A stretch of 64,000 bases of DNA from Sphingomonas lacusdianchii (GTDB lineage Bacteria > Pseudomonadota > Alphaproteobacteria > Sphingomonadales > Sphingomonadaceae): the NCBI RefSeq assembly GCF_022664395.1, contig NZ_JAKRET010000002.1, positions 409,411 to 473,410 of the forward strand, written 5' to 3'. The translations under genes were made by a program, and so were the position numbers. Of the stretch, positions 37,501 to 47,065 are shown piece after piece (position 1 is the stretch's first letter; every line of letters begins with the position of its first letter). The notes beneath the pieces were generated by a model. It had not been told where the DNA came from and ran no database searches. It saw only the letters and a list, made by a program, of their open reading frames with translations.

Positions 37501-38185
37501 GATCGACCTTGACGATCTTGCCTTCCTCCTGGCTGATGATGAGGAGATTGTCGGCTTCGCTCGTGCCGGAGAGCGACGGAAGGTTCGACAGCGCGAACAC
37601 GTCGGCGACGTCGGACAGGCCGAGCAGCGCCGGGTCGAACAGGTTCGCCGAATTTTCGGTGGTCGCTGATCCGTTGCTGGCGATGTTGTTGGCGAAATCC
37701 AGCGTCGTCTGGAACACGCCGATCGGACCGGCTTCCTTGACGAAGATGAAGCCCTTGGTCAGCGGATCGTAGCTCAACCCTTCCAAACCGATATTGTTGA
37801 CGAAGGTGCCGAGGTTGACGACCTGCGCATCGGCGCGCGTCTTCGTCGCGCCTGCTTCGTAGGTGATGAGCACGGCGTTGCGGTCGCGTTCTTCGGTGAA
37901 GACGAACTGGCCGTTGCCGACATAGGTGATGCCTTCGGGATCGAAGAAGGCGGTGCCTTGCGGGCTGTTGCCCGCGCCCAGCGTCATGGTGCTGACCAGC
38001 TTGCCGGTCTTGTCGACCTCGGTGATCGACCGGCCGCCGTCGCCGACGATGAACAGCGTGTCGGTATCCCAGTTATAGGCGACGCCCGATGCTTCCTGTC
38101 CGAGCACATTGCCGGTGGGGGCCGCAGTGCGGGTGGGTTCCGGCAGGTCGTAGCGGCCGACCCGGACATAGTTCGAAAGATCCAT
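34538..38185 (-). CDS. Large secreted RTX protein with SdiA-regulated propeller and three lamin-tail domains
   Basis: A 1215-residue modular protein without Sec signal, probably exported by type I secretion via its C-terminus. Order: SdiA-regulated/phytase-esterase-like propeller (about 1-290; SGVAYNWDTDTLFIVGDGG, PEGITYV), cadherin-like repeat 1 (about 298-393), lamin-tail domain 1 (400-568) and 2 (579-747), cadherin-like repeat 2 (768-863), lamin-tail domain 3 (871-1041), then calcium-binding RTX nonapeptides (about 1050-1105: GGAGNDTLSGMAGND) and a C-terminal secretion-type region. Lamin-tail domains often accompany extracellular nucleases or phosphatases. No secretion genes are adjacent. 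ATG 38203 is an alternative start, six codons upstream. Confidence 0.85.
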   Translation of the reverse strand: MDLSNYVRVGRYDLPEPTRTAAPTGNVLGQEASGVAYNWDTDTLFIVGDGGRSITEVDKTGKLVSTMTLGAGNSPQGTAFFDPEGITYVGNGQFVFTEERDRNAVLITYEAGATKTRADAQVVNLGTFVNNIGLEGLSYDPLTKGFIFVKEAGPIGVFQTTLDFANNIASNGSATTENSANLFDPALLGLSDVADVFALSNLPSLSGTSEADNLLIISQEEGKIVKVDRAGNILSELVIKTDAGNPLGVADQQHEGITVDRNGFIYVVNENGGGDADHPQLWVYAPADFPNAAPTAVTLGNALSEIEENSGTARRVKVADVLVTDDGIGVNQLTVTGADAAFFEVDSTGLYLKAGTKLDYETRTSYAVTVAVDDPNVGGAVDASVDYVLNVTDIPNEVAKPTLFISEIAPWSSSNSPVAADWFEVTNNGDVAIDIAGWKIDDNSAQFSNARALTGIDIIGAGESMIFFETADLAATKAAFIDAWFGGKAPAGLQFGAYTGSGVGLSSNGDQVNLYDTAGAVRASVSFGASPAASPFATFNNAGAINNGEVTTLSEASRNGAVAVGDGATAAIGSPGTVGKLFVSEVAPWASGDSPVGVDWFEVTNSTGLAIDLTGWKVDDNSQSPIAAVALSGVEEIAAGESVIFVNGGAAEVQAFITTWFGGKLPNGIQIGTYMGSGIGLSTGGDQVNLYDAANILRASVSFGQSTALPSLATFDNAAGLTGAITQISTIGSNGAYQVATANGTETGSPGSIRTIVDDSNVAPSAISLANALGSIDENSATLNRIKVADIAVVDDGRGTNALGLTGSDAAFFEVDANGLYLKAGTNLDYESKTSYAVTVTVDDPTVGATPDAATDYVLNVRDITNEGSGPAIRITEVAPWASGDSPVRADWFELTNFSDATVDIAGWRVDDDSNSFAASVALGGVTSIAAGQSVIFLQTTDLATTAKAFVDTWFGGQAPAGLTFGSYTGSGIGLSGSGDAVVLFDAAGAVAANVTFGASTSVPALATFDNAAGLNNARLTTIATAGVDGAFTVPGSTGNSETGSPGYIAPSRIAGGAGDDVLDGTVLADLIVGGAGNDTLSGMAGNDRLIGGAGSDTLRGGTGADAFFFSIDDNGLSRTRAQTLDRILDFSSEDVLVTDVALFDSDGNGVVTFGRNKLLDLTGGGQVSIIGANGKRVIALEYDGIWRDEATGIDHYVYSLVGSAAGVATLDLSA

Positions 38186-38534
38186 CACCCAATCCCCGCA
38201 CATCCCGTTGCGGCCCGTCGCCGCGAAGAGATGCTCGAGTGCCGGGACTGCGTGGCATGGCGATTACCGTGTCGTGACGTCCGCATGACACATGGTTAAT
38301 AACGAGTGGCGTTCCCGCACGAGTCTGTCAGATGCGGTCGCGCTTTTCCCGGAAGTGCTTGCGATCCGTTTCGTCCGTCCACTTCGCGGGGCGTCATCGC
38401 GCTCGCTGACCCGCTGCTTCTCATGTTCCGCACTTTGACGGCTGTCGCAAATCTTCACGATTGGCGGCGCGCTTGTTCCAGCGGTCAGCCCGGTCAGTCC
38501 GCATCCTCCCCGATAGAGACGAGGGAGGACCAAC
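38186..38534. promoter_or_regulatory. Divergent intergenic region, RTX gene / glyA operon
   Basis: A 349-bp region holding divergent promoters. It contains CTGTCGCAAA (38442-38451), identical to a 10-base stretch upstream of etfB, 84 bp before the glyA start, and a good Shine-Dalgarno (GAGGGAGGACC). I looked for a glycine riboswitch before glyA and saw none of its conserved elements. Confidence 0.5.
38442..38451 (+). promoter_or_regulatory. Candidate regulator binding site upstream of glyA
   Basis: CTGTCGCAAA is identical to 54942-54951 upstream of etfB. The regulator gene at 53785-54876 belongs to the GlxA/AraC family and is the natural candidate to bind it. CTGTCGCAA also occurs once inside the GH13 coding region, so the match alone is not proof. 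Confidence 0.4.
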
Positions 38535-39833
38535 ATGGCGGATACGCGCAATCGCGGCGGCGACGTCGGCCACGCGTTCTTCGGCGGGGCGCTGGCCCTG
38601 ACCGATCCCGAGGTCGCCGCTGCGATCGACGCCGAACTGGGGCGGCAGCGCGACAAGCTCGAACTGATCGCGTCGGAGAATATCGTGTCGACCGCGGTGC
38701 TGCAGGCGCAGGGCTCGGTGCTGACCAACAAATATGCCGAGGGCTATCCCGGCCGTCGCTACTACGGCGGGTGCGAGCATGTCGACGTCACCGAGCAGCT
38801 TGCGATCGACCGGGCCTGCTGCCTGTTCGGCGCGCAATTCGCCAACGTCCAGCCGCATTCGGGCGCGCAGGCGAACATGGCGGTGCAGTTCGCGCTCATG
38901 AAGCCGGGCGAGACGCTGATGGGGATGAGCCTCGCGCATGGCGGGCACCTGACCCATGGCGCGGCGCCGACCTTTTCGGGCAAGTGGTTGAACGCGGTCC
39001 CCTATGGCGTGCGCGAGGACGATCAGCGCATCGATTATGACGCGGTCGCCGAATTGGCGCGCGAATATCATCCACGGCTGATCATCGCCGGTGGCTCGGC
39101 CTATCCGCGACAGATCGATTTTGCCCGGTTCCGTGAGATTGCCGATGCCGTCGACGCGCTGCTGATGGTCGACATGGCGCATTTCGCCGGGCTGGTGGCG
39201 GGGGGCGTGCATCCCAACCCGCTCGAACACGCCCATGTCGTGACCACGACCACGCACAAGACGCTGCGCGGCCCGCGTGGAGGGATGATCCTAACCAACG
39301 ACGAGGCCTTGGCGAAGAAGTTCAACGCCGCGATCTTCCCCGGCATCCAGGGCGGCCCGCTGGAACATGTTATCGCGGCCAAGGCGGTCGCGTTTGGCGA
39401 GGCGCTGCGGCCCGAGTTCCAAGACTATGCCCGCCGCGTCGTCGAAAACGCACAGGCGCTGGAGGCGAACGGCCATATGATCGTGTCGGGCGGCACCGAC
39501 ACGCATGTCGTCTTGGTAGACCTGAGACCCAAGAAGCTGACCGGCAAGCGCGCCGAGCACATCCTCGATGCGGCCGGCATCACCTGCAACAAGAACGGCA
39601 TCCCGTTCGATCCGGAGAAACCCTTCGTGACGTCTGGCATTCGTCTGGGGAGCGGCGCCCTGACCAGCCGCGGCTTCGATGTTCCGGCTTTCCAGGAAGT
39701 CGGTCGCCTGATCAACCGCATCCTCGACGCTGCGTCGGAGGGCGAGGTGCCGGAGGCACTGATCGACGCGGTGCGCGCCGACGTGGTCGCGCTGTGCGCC
39801 CGCTATCCGATCTACGATACGGCGCGCGGCTGA
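38535..39833 (+). CDS. glyA: Serine hydroxymethyltransferase
   Basis: A 432-residue PLP enzyme converting glycine and 5,10-methylene-THF to serine and THF. Family signatures are complete: [48 protein letters not shown] and [11 protein letters not shown] with the PLP lysine at residue 242. In this operon it consumes the glycine and the folate-bound methyl carbon produced by sarcosine oxidase. The stop overlaps the soxB start (TGATG). This is probably a catabolic paralogue, because housekeeping glyA is usually elsewhere; that is inference. Confidence 0.96.
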   Translation: MADTRNRGGDVGHAFFGGALALTDPEVAAAIDAELGRQRDKLELIASENIVSTAVLQAQGSVLTNKYAEGYPGRRYYGGCEHVDVTEQLAIDRACCLFGAQFANVQPHSGAQANMAVQFALMKPGETLMGMSLAHGGHLTHGAAPTFSGKWLNAVPYGVREDDQRIDYDAVAELAREYHPRLIIAGGSAYPRQIDFARFREIADAVDALLMVDMAHFAGLVAGGVHPNPLEHAHVVTTTTHKTLRGPRGGMILTNDEALAKKFNAAIFPGIQGGPLEHVIAAKAVAFGEALRPEFQDYARRVVENAQALEANGHMIVSGGTDTHVVLVDLRPKKLTGKRAEHILDAAGITCNKNGIPFDPEKPFVTSGIRLGSGALTSRGFDVPAFQEVGRLINRILDAASEGEVPEALIDAVRADVVALCARYPIYDTARG

Positions 39834-41086
39834 TGCAGCGTTTCTCTGCATTCTCGCTGTTCCGCCAGGGGCTGGGGGGCCACAAGGGGTGGAAGCCGCA
39901 ATGGCGCAACGCCAGCCCCAAGGCGGCCTATGACGCGATCATCGTCGGTGGCGGCGGGCACGGGCTGGGCGCCGCCTATTACCTCGCCAGTCAGTTCGGC
40001 ATCCGCAACGTCGCGGTGGTGGAGAAGGGCTGGATCGGCGGCGGCAACACCGGGCGCAACACGACGATCATCCGCTCCAACTATCTCTTCGACGAGAGCG
40101 CGGCGCTGTACGACCATGCGCTCAAGATGTGGGAAGGGCTGAGCCAGGAGCTCAACTACAACGTCATGTTCTCGCAGCGCGGCGTGATGATGCTCGCGCA
40201 CAACATCCATGACGTGCAGGTCTTCAAGCGCCACGTCCACGCCAACCGGATCAACGGCGTCGACAATGAATGGCTGACGCCGGAACAGGCCAAGGAATTC
40301 TGCCCGCCGCTCAATATCGAACCCAACATGCGCTATCCCGTGCTGGGCGCGGCATTACAGCGGCGCGGCGGCACCGCGCGGCACGACGCCGTCGCCTGGG
40401 GCTATGCGCGCGCGGCCGATGCGCTCGGCGTCGACATCATCGAGAATTGCGAAGTGACGGGCATCCGCCGCGACGCATCGGGTGCGGTGTCGGGCGTTGA
40501 GACCACCCGCGGCTTCATCGGATCGAAGCGCGTCGGCGTGTCGGCTGCGGGGCATACCAGCGTCGTGCTGGGCATGGCGGACGTCCGGTTGCCGCTGGAA
40601 AGCTATCCGCTGCAGGCGTTGGTGTCGGAACCCGTCAAGCCGGTCTTCCCGTGCGTCGTCATGTCGAACACGATCCACGCCTATATGAGCCAGTCGGACA
40701 AGGGCGAACTGGTGATCGGCGCGGGCACCGACGCCTATACCAGCTATACCCAGCGCGGCGGGCTGCACATCGCGACGCACACGCTGGAGGCGATCTGCGA
40801 GCTGTTCCCGCAATTCCGCCGGATGCGGATGCTGCGGAGCTGGGGCGGGATCGTCGACGTGACGCCCGATCGCTCGCCGATCATCGCCAAGACGCCGGTT
40901 CCGGGCCTCTACGTCAATTGCGGCTGGGGCACCGGCGGGTTCAAGGCGACGCCGGGCGCGGCGCATCTGCTGGCGCATACCATGGCGAAGGACGAGCCGC
41001 ACCCGATCAACGCGCCCTATACGATCGAGCGCTTTCGCGACGGGTTCATGATCGACGAGGCGGCGGCCGCCGCCGTCGCGCACTGA
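39833..41086 (+). CDS. soxB: Sarcosine oxidase, beta subunit
   Basis: A 417-residue FAD-binding subunit of heterotetrameric sarcosine oxidase. A dinucleotide-binding motif ([17 protein letters not shown]) lies at about 33-48. [11 protein letters not shown] contains His184, corresponding in family terms to the His that carries covalent FMN. It oxidises sarcosine to glycine, with the methyl carbon going to folate and electrons to O2, giving H2O2. ATG 39833 shares a base with the glyA stop. The gene order B-D-A-G is the standard one. Confidence 0.95.
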   Translation: MQRFSAFSLFRQGLGGHKGWKPQWRNASPKAAYDAIIVGGGGHGLGAAYYLASQFGIRNVAVVEKGWIGGGNTGRNTTIIRSNYLFDESAALYDHALKMWEGLSQELNYNVMFSQRGVMMLAHNIHDVQVFKRHVHANRINGVDNEWLTPEQAKEFCPPLNIEPNMRYPVLGAALQRRGGTARHDAVAWGYARAADALGVDIIENCEVTGIRRDASGAVSGVETTRGFIGSKRVGVSAAGHTSVVLGMADVRLPLESYPLQALVSEPVKPVFPCVVMSNTIHAYMSQSDKGELVIGAGTDAYTSYTQRGGLHIATHTLEAICELFPQFRRMRMLRSWGGIVDVTPDRSPIIAKTPVPGLYVNCGWGTGGFKATPGAAHLLAHTMAKDEPHPINAPYTIERFRDGFMIDEAAAAAVAH

Positions 41087-41098
41087 AGAGGCGTAGCG

Positions 41099-41383
41099 AT
41101 GCTGCTGATCCCCTGTCCCTATTGCGGCGAGCGGCCCGAGCTGGAGTTCAGCTATGGCGGCGAGGCGCACATCGCTCGCCCGGTCCGGCCCGCCGACCTG
41201 ACCGACGCCGAGTGGACCGCCTATCTCTACACGCGTTCCAACCCGAAGGGCATGCATGCCGAGCGGTGGCGGCACCTGCACGGCTGCGCGCGTTTCTTCA
41301 ACGCCCTTCGCGATACGCGCAGCGACACGTTCCTCGCGACGTACAAGGTCGGCGAACAGCCCCCGGAGGTGGATCGCGCATGA
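41099..41383 (+). CDS. soxD: Sarcosine oxidase, delta subunit
   Basis: A 94-residue zinc-binding subunit. The ligands Cys6, Cys9, His59 and Cys63 (CPYC and HLHGC) fall at the positions described for heterotetrameric sarcosine oxidase. It starts 12 bp after soxB and overlaps soxA by 4 bp (ATGA). Confidence 0.95.
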   Translation: MLLIPCPYCGERPELEFSYGGEAHIARPVRPADLTDAEWTAYLYTRSNPKGMHAERWRHLHGCARFFNALRDTRSDTFLATYKVGEQPPEVDRA

Positions 41384-44361
41384 AGTCTCCCCAGCACCGC
41401 ATCGCGCGCGGCACCGTAACCGGCGACCAGGCGATCCACTTCACCTTCGATGGCAAGCGCTACACGGGAAGGGAAGGGGATACGCTCGCCTCCGCACTGC
41501 TGGCCAATGGGGTGCATCTGGTCGGGCGATCGTTCAAATATCACCGGCCGCGCGGTATCCTGGGCGCGGGGGCGGACGAACCCAATGCGCTGGTCGGCAT
41601 CCGGCGCGATGCGGCACGCTATAGTCCCAATCTCCTTGCCACGCAGATCGAGCTGTACGACGGGCTGGACGCGGTCAGCCAGAACCGGCACCCCAACCTC
41701 GAAAACGACCGCATGGCCGTCAACGACAAGCTGCTGAGCCGCTTCATCCCGGCGGGCTTCTACTACAAGACGTTCATGTGGCCGAAAAAGGCGTGGGACC
41801 GGCTGTACGAGCCGCGCCTCCGCGCGGCGGCCGGGTTGGGCGTCGCGCCGGACGTGCCCGATCCCGACCATTATACCCAGCGTTACGCGCATTGCGACGT
41901 GCTGGTCATCGGCGGCGGCCCGGCAGGAATCGCGGCGGCGCGCCAGGCGGCGGACGCGGGTGCACGGGTGATGCTGTGCGACGATCGTGCACGGTTCGGC
42001 GGATCGCTGCTGGCGGCGGTCGACACCGCCATCGACGGTCGGCAGGCGGCCGACTGGCTGCGCGAGGAAGTGACGGCGCTCGCCGCTTTGCCGAATGTCA
42101 CGCTGCTGCCGCGCACGATCGCGTTCGGCTATTACCCGCACAACTGGATCGGCCTGACCGAGAAGCTGACCGACCATCTTTCGTCCCCGGCCGAAAACGC
42201 CCCGCGCGAACGGCTGTGGCAGGTCCGTGCGAAGCAGGTGGTGCTGGCGACCGGCGCGATCGAGCGCCCGCTGGTGTTCCCGGACAATGACCGGCCCGGG
42301 ATCATGCTGGCGGAGGCGGCGCGGACCTATCTCCAGCAATATGGCGTCGCGGTGGGGCAGGCTATCGTTGTCGTTGGTGCGCATGACAATGCCTACCGCG
42401 TCGCGCACGAGATGGCGGCAGCGGGCGTGGCGATCGTGGCGGTGGCGGACATTCGCCCGCGCTCGGCGGCGTCGGACGCGGCGCAGCAGGCGGGCTTGCC
42501 GGTGGTGACGGATGCGAAGATCGACGGCACGACCGGCGGGCTGCGGGTGGAATCCATCGCCATCACGGCGGATGGCGCGACCCGCCGCCACCGCTGCGAC
42601 GCAGTGCTGATGGCGGGGGGCTTCACCCCCAGCGTCCACCTCTTCTCGCAATCGCGCGGGAAACTCGCGTGGGATGAGGCATTGCAGGCCTATCTGCCCG
42701 ACGTGTCGGCGGAAGCGGAGCGGTCGGCGGGCGCCTGTCGCGGCCGCTTCGCGCTTGCCGACGCACTGGCGGATGGGATCTCGGCCGGTCGCGGCGCGGT
42801 GTCGGCGGCAGGGATCGCGCCGACCGGTTCGGCGGCGGCTCCCGCAGTGGAGGTCCGACACGCGCTGGGGACGGGCGGCTATATGGGCGCGGCTCCGACG
42901 TCGAGCGACCTGACCAAGGCGAAGGCGTTTGTCGACTGGCAGAACGACGTCACCGCGAGGGACATCCTACTCGCCACGCGCGAGGGGTTCCTGTCGATCG
43001 AGCACGTCAAACGCTACACCACGACGGGCATGGCGACCGATCAGGGGAAGCTCTCCAACATCAATGCACTGGGCATCGTGTCGGAGGCGACCGGCCGGTC
43101 GATCCCGGAGATCGGCCTGACGACCTTCCGCTCGCCCTATACGCCGGTGACGTTCGGCACGCTGGCCGGGCATGCGCGTGGAGATCTGTTCGATCCGGCG
43201 CGGATCACTGCGATCAACGACTGGGCGAAGGAACAGGGCGCGGCGTTCGAGGATGTCGGCAACTGGCGGCGCGCGCACTACTTCCCGCGCGCGGGCGAGG
43301 ACATGCACGCCGCGGTCGCGCGCGAATGCGCGGCCGTCCGCCGCAGCGTCGGCATCTTCGACGCCTCGACGCTCGGCAAGATCGAGGTGGTCGGACCGGA
43401 CGCGGCGGAGTTCATGAACCGCTTCTTCGTCAATGCCTGGACGAAGCTGGGCGTGGGCAAGTGCCGCTACGGCGTGCTGCTGCGCGAGGACGGCTTCGTC
43501 CTCGACGACGGCGTCGTCGGTCGACTGGCGGCGGATCGCTTCCACGTCACCACTACTACGGGCGGCGCGGCGCGCGTGCTGAACATGATGGAGGATTATC
43601 TCCAGACCGAATGGCCGGACCTGAACGTCTGGCTGACCTCGACGACCGAACAATGGTCGGTGATCGCGGTGCAGGGGCCGCGCGCGCGCGACGCGATCGC
43701 GCCGCTGATCGAAGGGCTGGACGTATCGGCGGTGGCGTTCCCGCACATGAGCATCGCCGATGCGCGCATCGGCGGCGTGCCGATGCGGCTGATGCGGGTC
43801 AGCTTCACTGGCGAACTGGGGTTCGAGGTGAATGTGCCCAGCGGCTATGGCCGGCAGGTGTGGGAGGCGATCTGGGAGCGCGGCAAGGCGTTCGACATGG
43901 TGCCCTATGGCACCGAGACGATGCACGTCCTGCGCGCTGAGAAGGGATATATCATCGTCGGCCAGGAAACCGACGGCACGGTCACGCCCGATGACGTCGG
44001 CCTGTCCTGGGCGATCGGCAAGGCCAAGCCCGACTTCGTCGGCAAGCGCTCGCTGGCGCGTCCGGCCATGTCTGCACCCGATCGCAAGCAGTTGGTCGGT
44101 CTCAAGACGCTCGACGGCCGGACGGTGCTGGAGGAAGGCGCGCAGATCGTGACGCCGTCCGCGGCGACGACGCCGATCGGCCACGTCACCTCGGCCTATC
44201 ACAGCCCGGCGGTCGACGCGCCGATCGCGCTGGCGCTGGTGCGCGGCGGCAGGGGCCGGCTGGGCGAGACGTTGCACGTCCCGATGCCCGGCGGACCGAT
44301 CGCGGTCGAAGTCGTCGCGCCTGTCTTCTACGATCCGGAAGGGACCCGCATCGATGTCTGA
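41380..44361 (+). CDS. soxA: Sarcosine oxidase, alpha subunit
   Basis: A 993-residue subunit of usual length. Domains in order: N-terminal ferredoxin-like/HcnA-type domain (about 20-110), NAD-binding Rossmann domain (VIGGGPAGIAAARQAADAG, about 175-195) and a C-terminal GcvT-like aminomethyltransferase domain with folate-binding site (about 600-990; KIEVVGPDAAEFMNRFF..., EKGYIIVGQETDGTVTPDDVG). The folate domain captures the sarcosine methyl group as 5,10-methylene-THF. The frame is open well upstream but ATG 41380 (MKSPQHRIARG) is the family start and overlaps soxD. Confidence 0.96.
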   Translation: MKSPQHRIARGTVTGDQAIHFTFDGKRYTGREGDTLASALLANGVHLVGRSFKYHRPRGILGAGADEPNALVGIRRDAARYSPNLLATQIELYDGLDAVSQNRHPNLENDRMAVNDKLLSRFIPAGFYYKTFMWPKKAWDRLYEPRLRAAAGLGVAPDVPDPDHYTQRYAHCDVLVIGGGPAGIAAARQAADAGARVMLCDDRARFGGSLLAAVDTAIDGRQAADWLREEVTALAALPNVTLLPRTIAFGYYPHNWIGLTEKLTDHLSSPAENAPRERLWQVRAKQVVLATGAIERPLVFPDNDRPGIMLAEAARTYLQQYGVAVGQAIVVVGAHDNAYRVAHEMAAAGVAIVAVADIRPRSAASDAAQQAGLPVVTDAKIDGTTGGLRVESIAITADGATRRHRCDAVLMAGGFTPSVHLFSQSRGKLAWDEALQAYLPDVSAEAERSAGACRGRFALADALADGISAGRGAVSAAGIAPTGSAAAPAVEVRHALGTGGYMGAAPTSSDLTKAKAFVDWQNDVTARDILLATREGFLSIEHVKRYTTTGMATDQGKLSNINALGIVSEATGRSIPEIGLTTFRSPYTPVTFGTLAGHARGDLFDPARITAINDWAKEQGAAFEDVGNWRRAHYFPRAGEDMHAAVARECAAVRRSVGIFDASTLGKIEVVGPDAAEFMNRFFVNAWTKLGVGKCRYGVLLREDGFVLDDGVVGRLAADRFHVTTTTGGAARVLNMMEDYLQTEWPDLNVWLTSTTEQWSVIAVQGPRARDAIAPLIEGLDVSAVAFPHMSIADARIGGVPMRLMRVSFTGELGFEVNVPSGYGRQVWEAIWERGKAFDMVPYGTETMHVLRAEKGYIIVGQETDGTVTPDDVGLSWAIGKAKPDFVGKRSLARPAMSAPDRKQLVGLKTLDGRTVLEEGAQIVTPSAATTPIGHVTSAYHSPAVDAPIALALVRGGRGRLGETLHVPMPGGPIAVEVVAPVFYDPEGTRIDV

Positions 44362-44893
44362 TCGTTCGCCCGCATCACCGTTCACGGCCGGTACGGTATC
44401 GATCCGACCCCTGGGGCATTTCGGCCGCGCCGTGCTTCGCTGCCGGGCCGCAATGGTCGATAGCGTGTCCGATCGGCTGGGTATTGTGCTGCCGCGCGAA
44501 GCCTGTCGCTCGGTCGTCGATGCCGGCCTCAGCGCGCTGTGGCTGGGACCCGACGAATGGTTGCTGTTGTCCGCTAACGCCCCCGATAGCTGGGTGGCGA
44601 CGCTCCGGACCCAATTGGGCGACGTCCTGTGCTCGCTGGTCGATGTCAGCCACCGGCAGGTCGCGTTGGAGATCGTCGACGGCGCGGTGACCGCCGAGAC
44701 GCTGCTGGCGAGCGGCTGCGCGCTCGACCTGTCGCTTGCCGCATTTCCCATCGGGATGTGTACCCGGACGATGTACGACAAGGCGGAGATCGTCCTGTGG
44801 CGGCGCGCGCCGGACCGCTTTCATATCGAGGTGTGGCGGTCGTTCGCACGCTATGTCGAGGGGCTGCTGCGCGTCGCGGAGACAGAGGCGTAA
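44354..44893 (+). CDS. soxG: Sarcosine oxidase, gamma subunit
   Basis: A 179-residue subunit overlapping soxA by 8 bp. It shows the family pattern VSIRPLGHFGRAVLRC, LWLGPDEWLLL, SLVDVSHRQVALEI and a C-terminal DRFHIEVWRSFARYVEGLL. It completes the SoxBDAG complex. Confidence 0.93.
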   Translation: MSDRSPASPFTAGTVSIRPLGHFGRAVLRCRAAMVDSVSDRLGIVLPREACRSVVDAGLSALWLGPDEWLLLSANAPDSWVATLRTQLGDVLCSLVDVSHRQVALEIVDGAVTAETLLASGCALDLSLAAFPIGMCTRTMYDKAEIVLWRRAPDRFHIEVWRSFARYVEGLLRVAETEA

Positions 44894-44898
44894 GCGCG

Positions 44899-46260
44899 AT
44901 GCTGGGCGTCCGCGACCTGTTCCGCGTCGGCATCGGACCGTCCTCGTCGCATACGGTCGGGCCAATGAAGGCCGCGTACAGCTTTGCGCGCAACCTGCAC
45001 GGCATTGCCTTTGCGCGGGTCCGGGTCGATCTGCTGGGGTCGCTGGCATGGACCGGGGCGGGCCACGCGACCGACAAGGCGGTGATGCTGGGACTGGCCG
45101 GGTTCCTGCCCGATACGATCGCGCCCGAGCAGATCGACGGGATCGTCGGACAGGCGCGCAGCGAGCGGCGGCTGGTGGTCGCCGCGCGCACCATCGACTT
45201 CGATCCCGACGCCGATATCATGTTCGACCGCGTCGGCGCGACGCCGGTCCATCCCAATACCTTGCGATTGTCGGCGTTCGGCCCCGATGGCGACGTCGCG
45301 TTCAGCGAACGCTGGTGCTCGATCGGCGGCGGGTTCATCGTGCCGGAGGATATGGTCGGCGACACGGCGTTGACCGAGGACGAGGCGCACCCGCCCTTTC
45401 CCTTTCGCCGCGCCGCCGAGTTGCTGGCGATCTGCCGCTGTCATGGCCTGACCATCGCCGAAGTGATGCGCGCGAACGAACTGTCGCGTACGTCGGCTGC
45501 AGAGCTGGAAGCGTATCTAGACTGCGTGATCGAGGTGATGATGACTTGCATCGACCGGGGCATGCAGGCCGACGGAATATTGCCCGGCCGGCTGAAGGTA
45601 CCGCGCCGCGCCCGCGCGCTGCGGCAGAAGCTGGACGGCGACCGGTTCCGCAACCGGCAGGCGCCGCACTCTATCATGGACCATGTCAGCCTGTTCGCGA
45701 TCGCGGTGAATGAGGAGAATGCAGCGGGCGGGCGCGTCGTTACCGCCCCGACCAATGGCGCGGCGGGCGTCATCCCAGCGGTGCTGCGCTATTACCGCGA
45801 TTTCTGGCCGGGCGCGGACCGGGCGGGGATGCACGACTTCCTGCTGACCGCCAGTGCGATCGGGGTGCTGACCAAGCTCAACGCCTCCATCTCCGGCGCG
45901 GAGGTCGGATGCCAGGGCGAGGTCGGCACCGCCAGTGCAATGGCCGCGGCCGGTCTCGCCGCCGCGATGGGGGCGACCGATCCGCAGGTGGAAAATGCCG
46001 CCGAGATCGCGATGGAACATCATTTCGGCATGACCTGCGATCCGGTCGCCGGGCTGGTGCAGGTGCCCTGCATCGAGCGGAACGCATTCGGCGCGGTGAA
46101 GGCGATCAACGCCGCCTCGCTGGCGCTGCGCGGCGACGGGACGCATATCGTCTCGCTCGATCAAGTGATCGAGACGATGATGCGCACCGGCACCGACATG
46201 CACGCCAAGTACAAGGAAACGTCGCAGGGCGGGCTCGCCGTCAGCTTTCCGGAATGTTGA
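44899..46260 (+). CDS. sdaA: L-serine ammonia-lyase (L-serine dehydratase), iron-sulfur type
   Basis: A 453-residue single-chain enzyme converting serine to pyruvate and ammonia. The N-terminal domain begins [23 protein letters not shown]. The [4Fe-4S] ligands are Cys338 (GCQGEVGTA), Cys380 and Cys391 ([12 protein letters not shown]). In this operon it takes the serine made by GlyA and delivers it to central metabolism. It starts 5 bp after soxG. A longer open frame upstream lies in soxG and is rejected. Confidence 0.95.
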   Translation: MLGVRDLFRVGIGPSSSHTVGPMKAAYSFARNLHGIAFARVRVDLLGSLAWTGAGHATDKAVMLGLAGFLPDTIAPEQIDGIVGQARSERRLVVAARTIDFDPDADIMFDRVGATPVHPNTLRLSAFGPDGDVAFSERWCSIGGGFIVPEDMVGDTALTEDEAHPPFPFRRAAELLAICRCHGLTIAEVMRANELSRTSAAELEAYLDCVIEVMMTCIDRGMQADGILPGRLKVPRRARALRQKLDGDRFRNRQAPHSIMDHVSLFAIAVNEENAAGGRVVTAPTNGAAGVIPAVLRYYRDFWPGADRAGMHDFLLTASAIGVLTKLNASISGAEVGCQGEVGTASAMAAAGLAAAMGATDPQVENAAEIAMEHHFGMTCDPVAGLVQVPCIERNAFGAVKAINAASLALRGDGTHIVSLDQVIETMMRTGTDMHAKYKETSQGGLAVSFPEC

Positions 46261-46270
46261 AGGGCGGATT

Positions 46271-46756
46271 ATGACCGAAGACGAACTTTATGCCGAACTC
46301 GACATGGCCGGGATCGCTGTCGAGAAACTGGAGCATCCGCCGGTCTTTACCGTCGACGAAAGCGCCGCGATCCACGCCGCGCTACCGGCAGCGCATACCA
46401 AGAACCTGTTCCTGAAGGACAAGTACCGCAAGCTTTGGCTGATCGTCCTGCCGAGCGACCGCCGCGCCGATCTGAAGGCCTATGCGGAACTGCTGGGCGC
46501 GGGCAAATTCTCGTTCGGCAAGGCGGAGGAGATGGCGGCGGTGCTGGGGGTGACGCCCGGTGCGGTCACGCCGCTGGCCATTGCCAACACCGCGCCAGGC
46601 GCGGTGTCGCTGGTGTTCGATGCCGCGTTCGAGCGAAGCGAGCGGATCGCGGTGCATCCGCTGCGCAACAGCGCGACGGTTGCATTGTCCTTCGCCGCTT
46701 TGGTTGCGTGGCTGGAGGGGCGTGGGCACACCGTGCGGATCGTCGCACTGCCCTGA
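46271..46756 (+). CDS. YbaK/ProX-type aminoacyl-tRNA deacylase
   Basis: A 161-residue protein of the prolyl-tRNA editing superfamily: EHPPVFTVDESAAIH, HTKNLFLKDKYRKLWLIVLPSD, KFSFGKAEEMAAVLGVTPGAVTPLAI and a C-terminal IAVHPLRNSATVALS. ProX-like proteins hydrolyse mischarged tRNA such as Ala-tRNA(Pro). It follows sdaA by 10 bp on the same strand and is probably in the same transcript; why an editing factor is here is unclear. Confidence 0.88.
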   Translation: MTEDELYAELDMAGIAVEKLEHPPVFTVDESAAIHAALPAAHTKNLFLKDKYRKLWLIVLPSDRRADLKAYAELLGAGKFSFGKAEEMAAVLGVTPGAVTPLAIANTAPGAVSLVFDAAFERSERIAVHPLRNSATVALSFAALVAWLEGRGHTVRIVALP

Positions 46757-47065
46757 CCGACTATTGCCTGCGACGCCGATGCCCCAGCGTTACAATCGAT
46801 TTAAACTGGTATTGTTTAGGACCGTGTCAATTTAATCCAGACGTTCGTTCTGGGCCCGAAATATCTTCGCGGTGACGCATTCGTGACGGCCTTATGTCGC
46901 AGTCCTGATGGTCCGAGCGACAGATGCCATGCTCTTCTTCATGACAAGCCGAGTGCCTGACGAACGATCAGAGCCGGGCAACAAAAAATCACCAGCAGGG
47001 GAATAACGCGCTTCCGAGCGCAACGGGCGAGAAGGCACACGACAGAGAAGGGGGAACGGTTCGCG
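46757..47065 (+). promoter_or_regulatory. Intergenic region upstream of the BCCT gene
   Basis: A 309-bp region. It holds TGACGCA (46873-46879), TGTCGCA (46895-46901) and an inverted copy GCGACAG (46917-46923), with centres exactly 22 bp apart, and a strong Shine-Dalgarno AAGGGGGAA at 47049-47057. An AT-rich stretch around 46800-46830 could be a promoter for the preceding or following gene. I saw no clear terminator after the deacylase gene and no gene. Confidence 0.45.

Noticed and set aside
38186..38534. Possible glycine riboswitch upstream of glyA
   Set aside because: None of the conserved core segments or the tandem aptamer layout is visible.
40651..41379. Upstream extension of the soxA reading frame through soxB and soxD
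   Set aside because: soxB and soxD are conserved genes in other frames; soxA proteins begin near MKSPQHRIARG.
42967..44781. Long minus-strand open frame opposite soxA/soxG (604 codons)
   Set aside because: Antisense shadow of soxA and soxG; no family resemblance.
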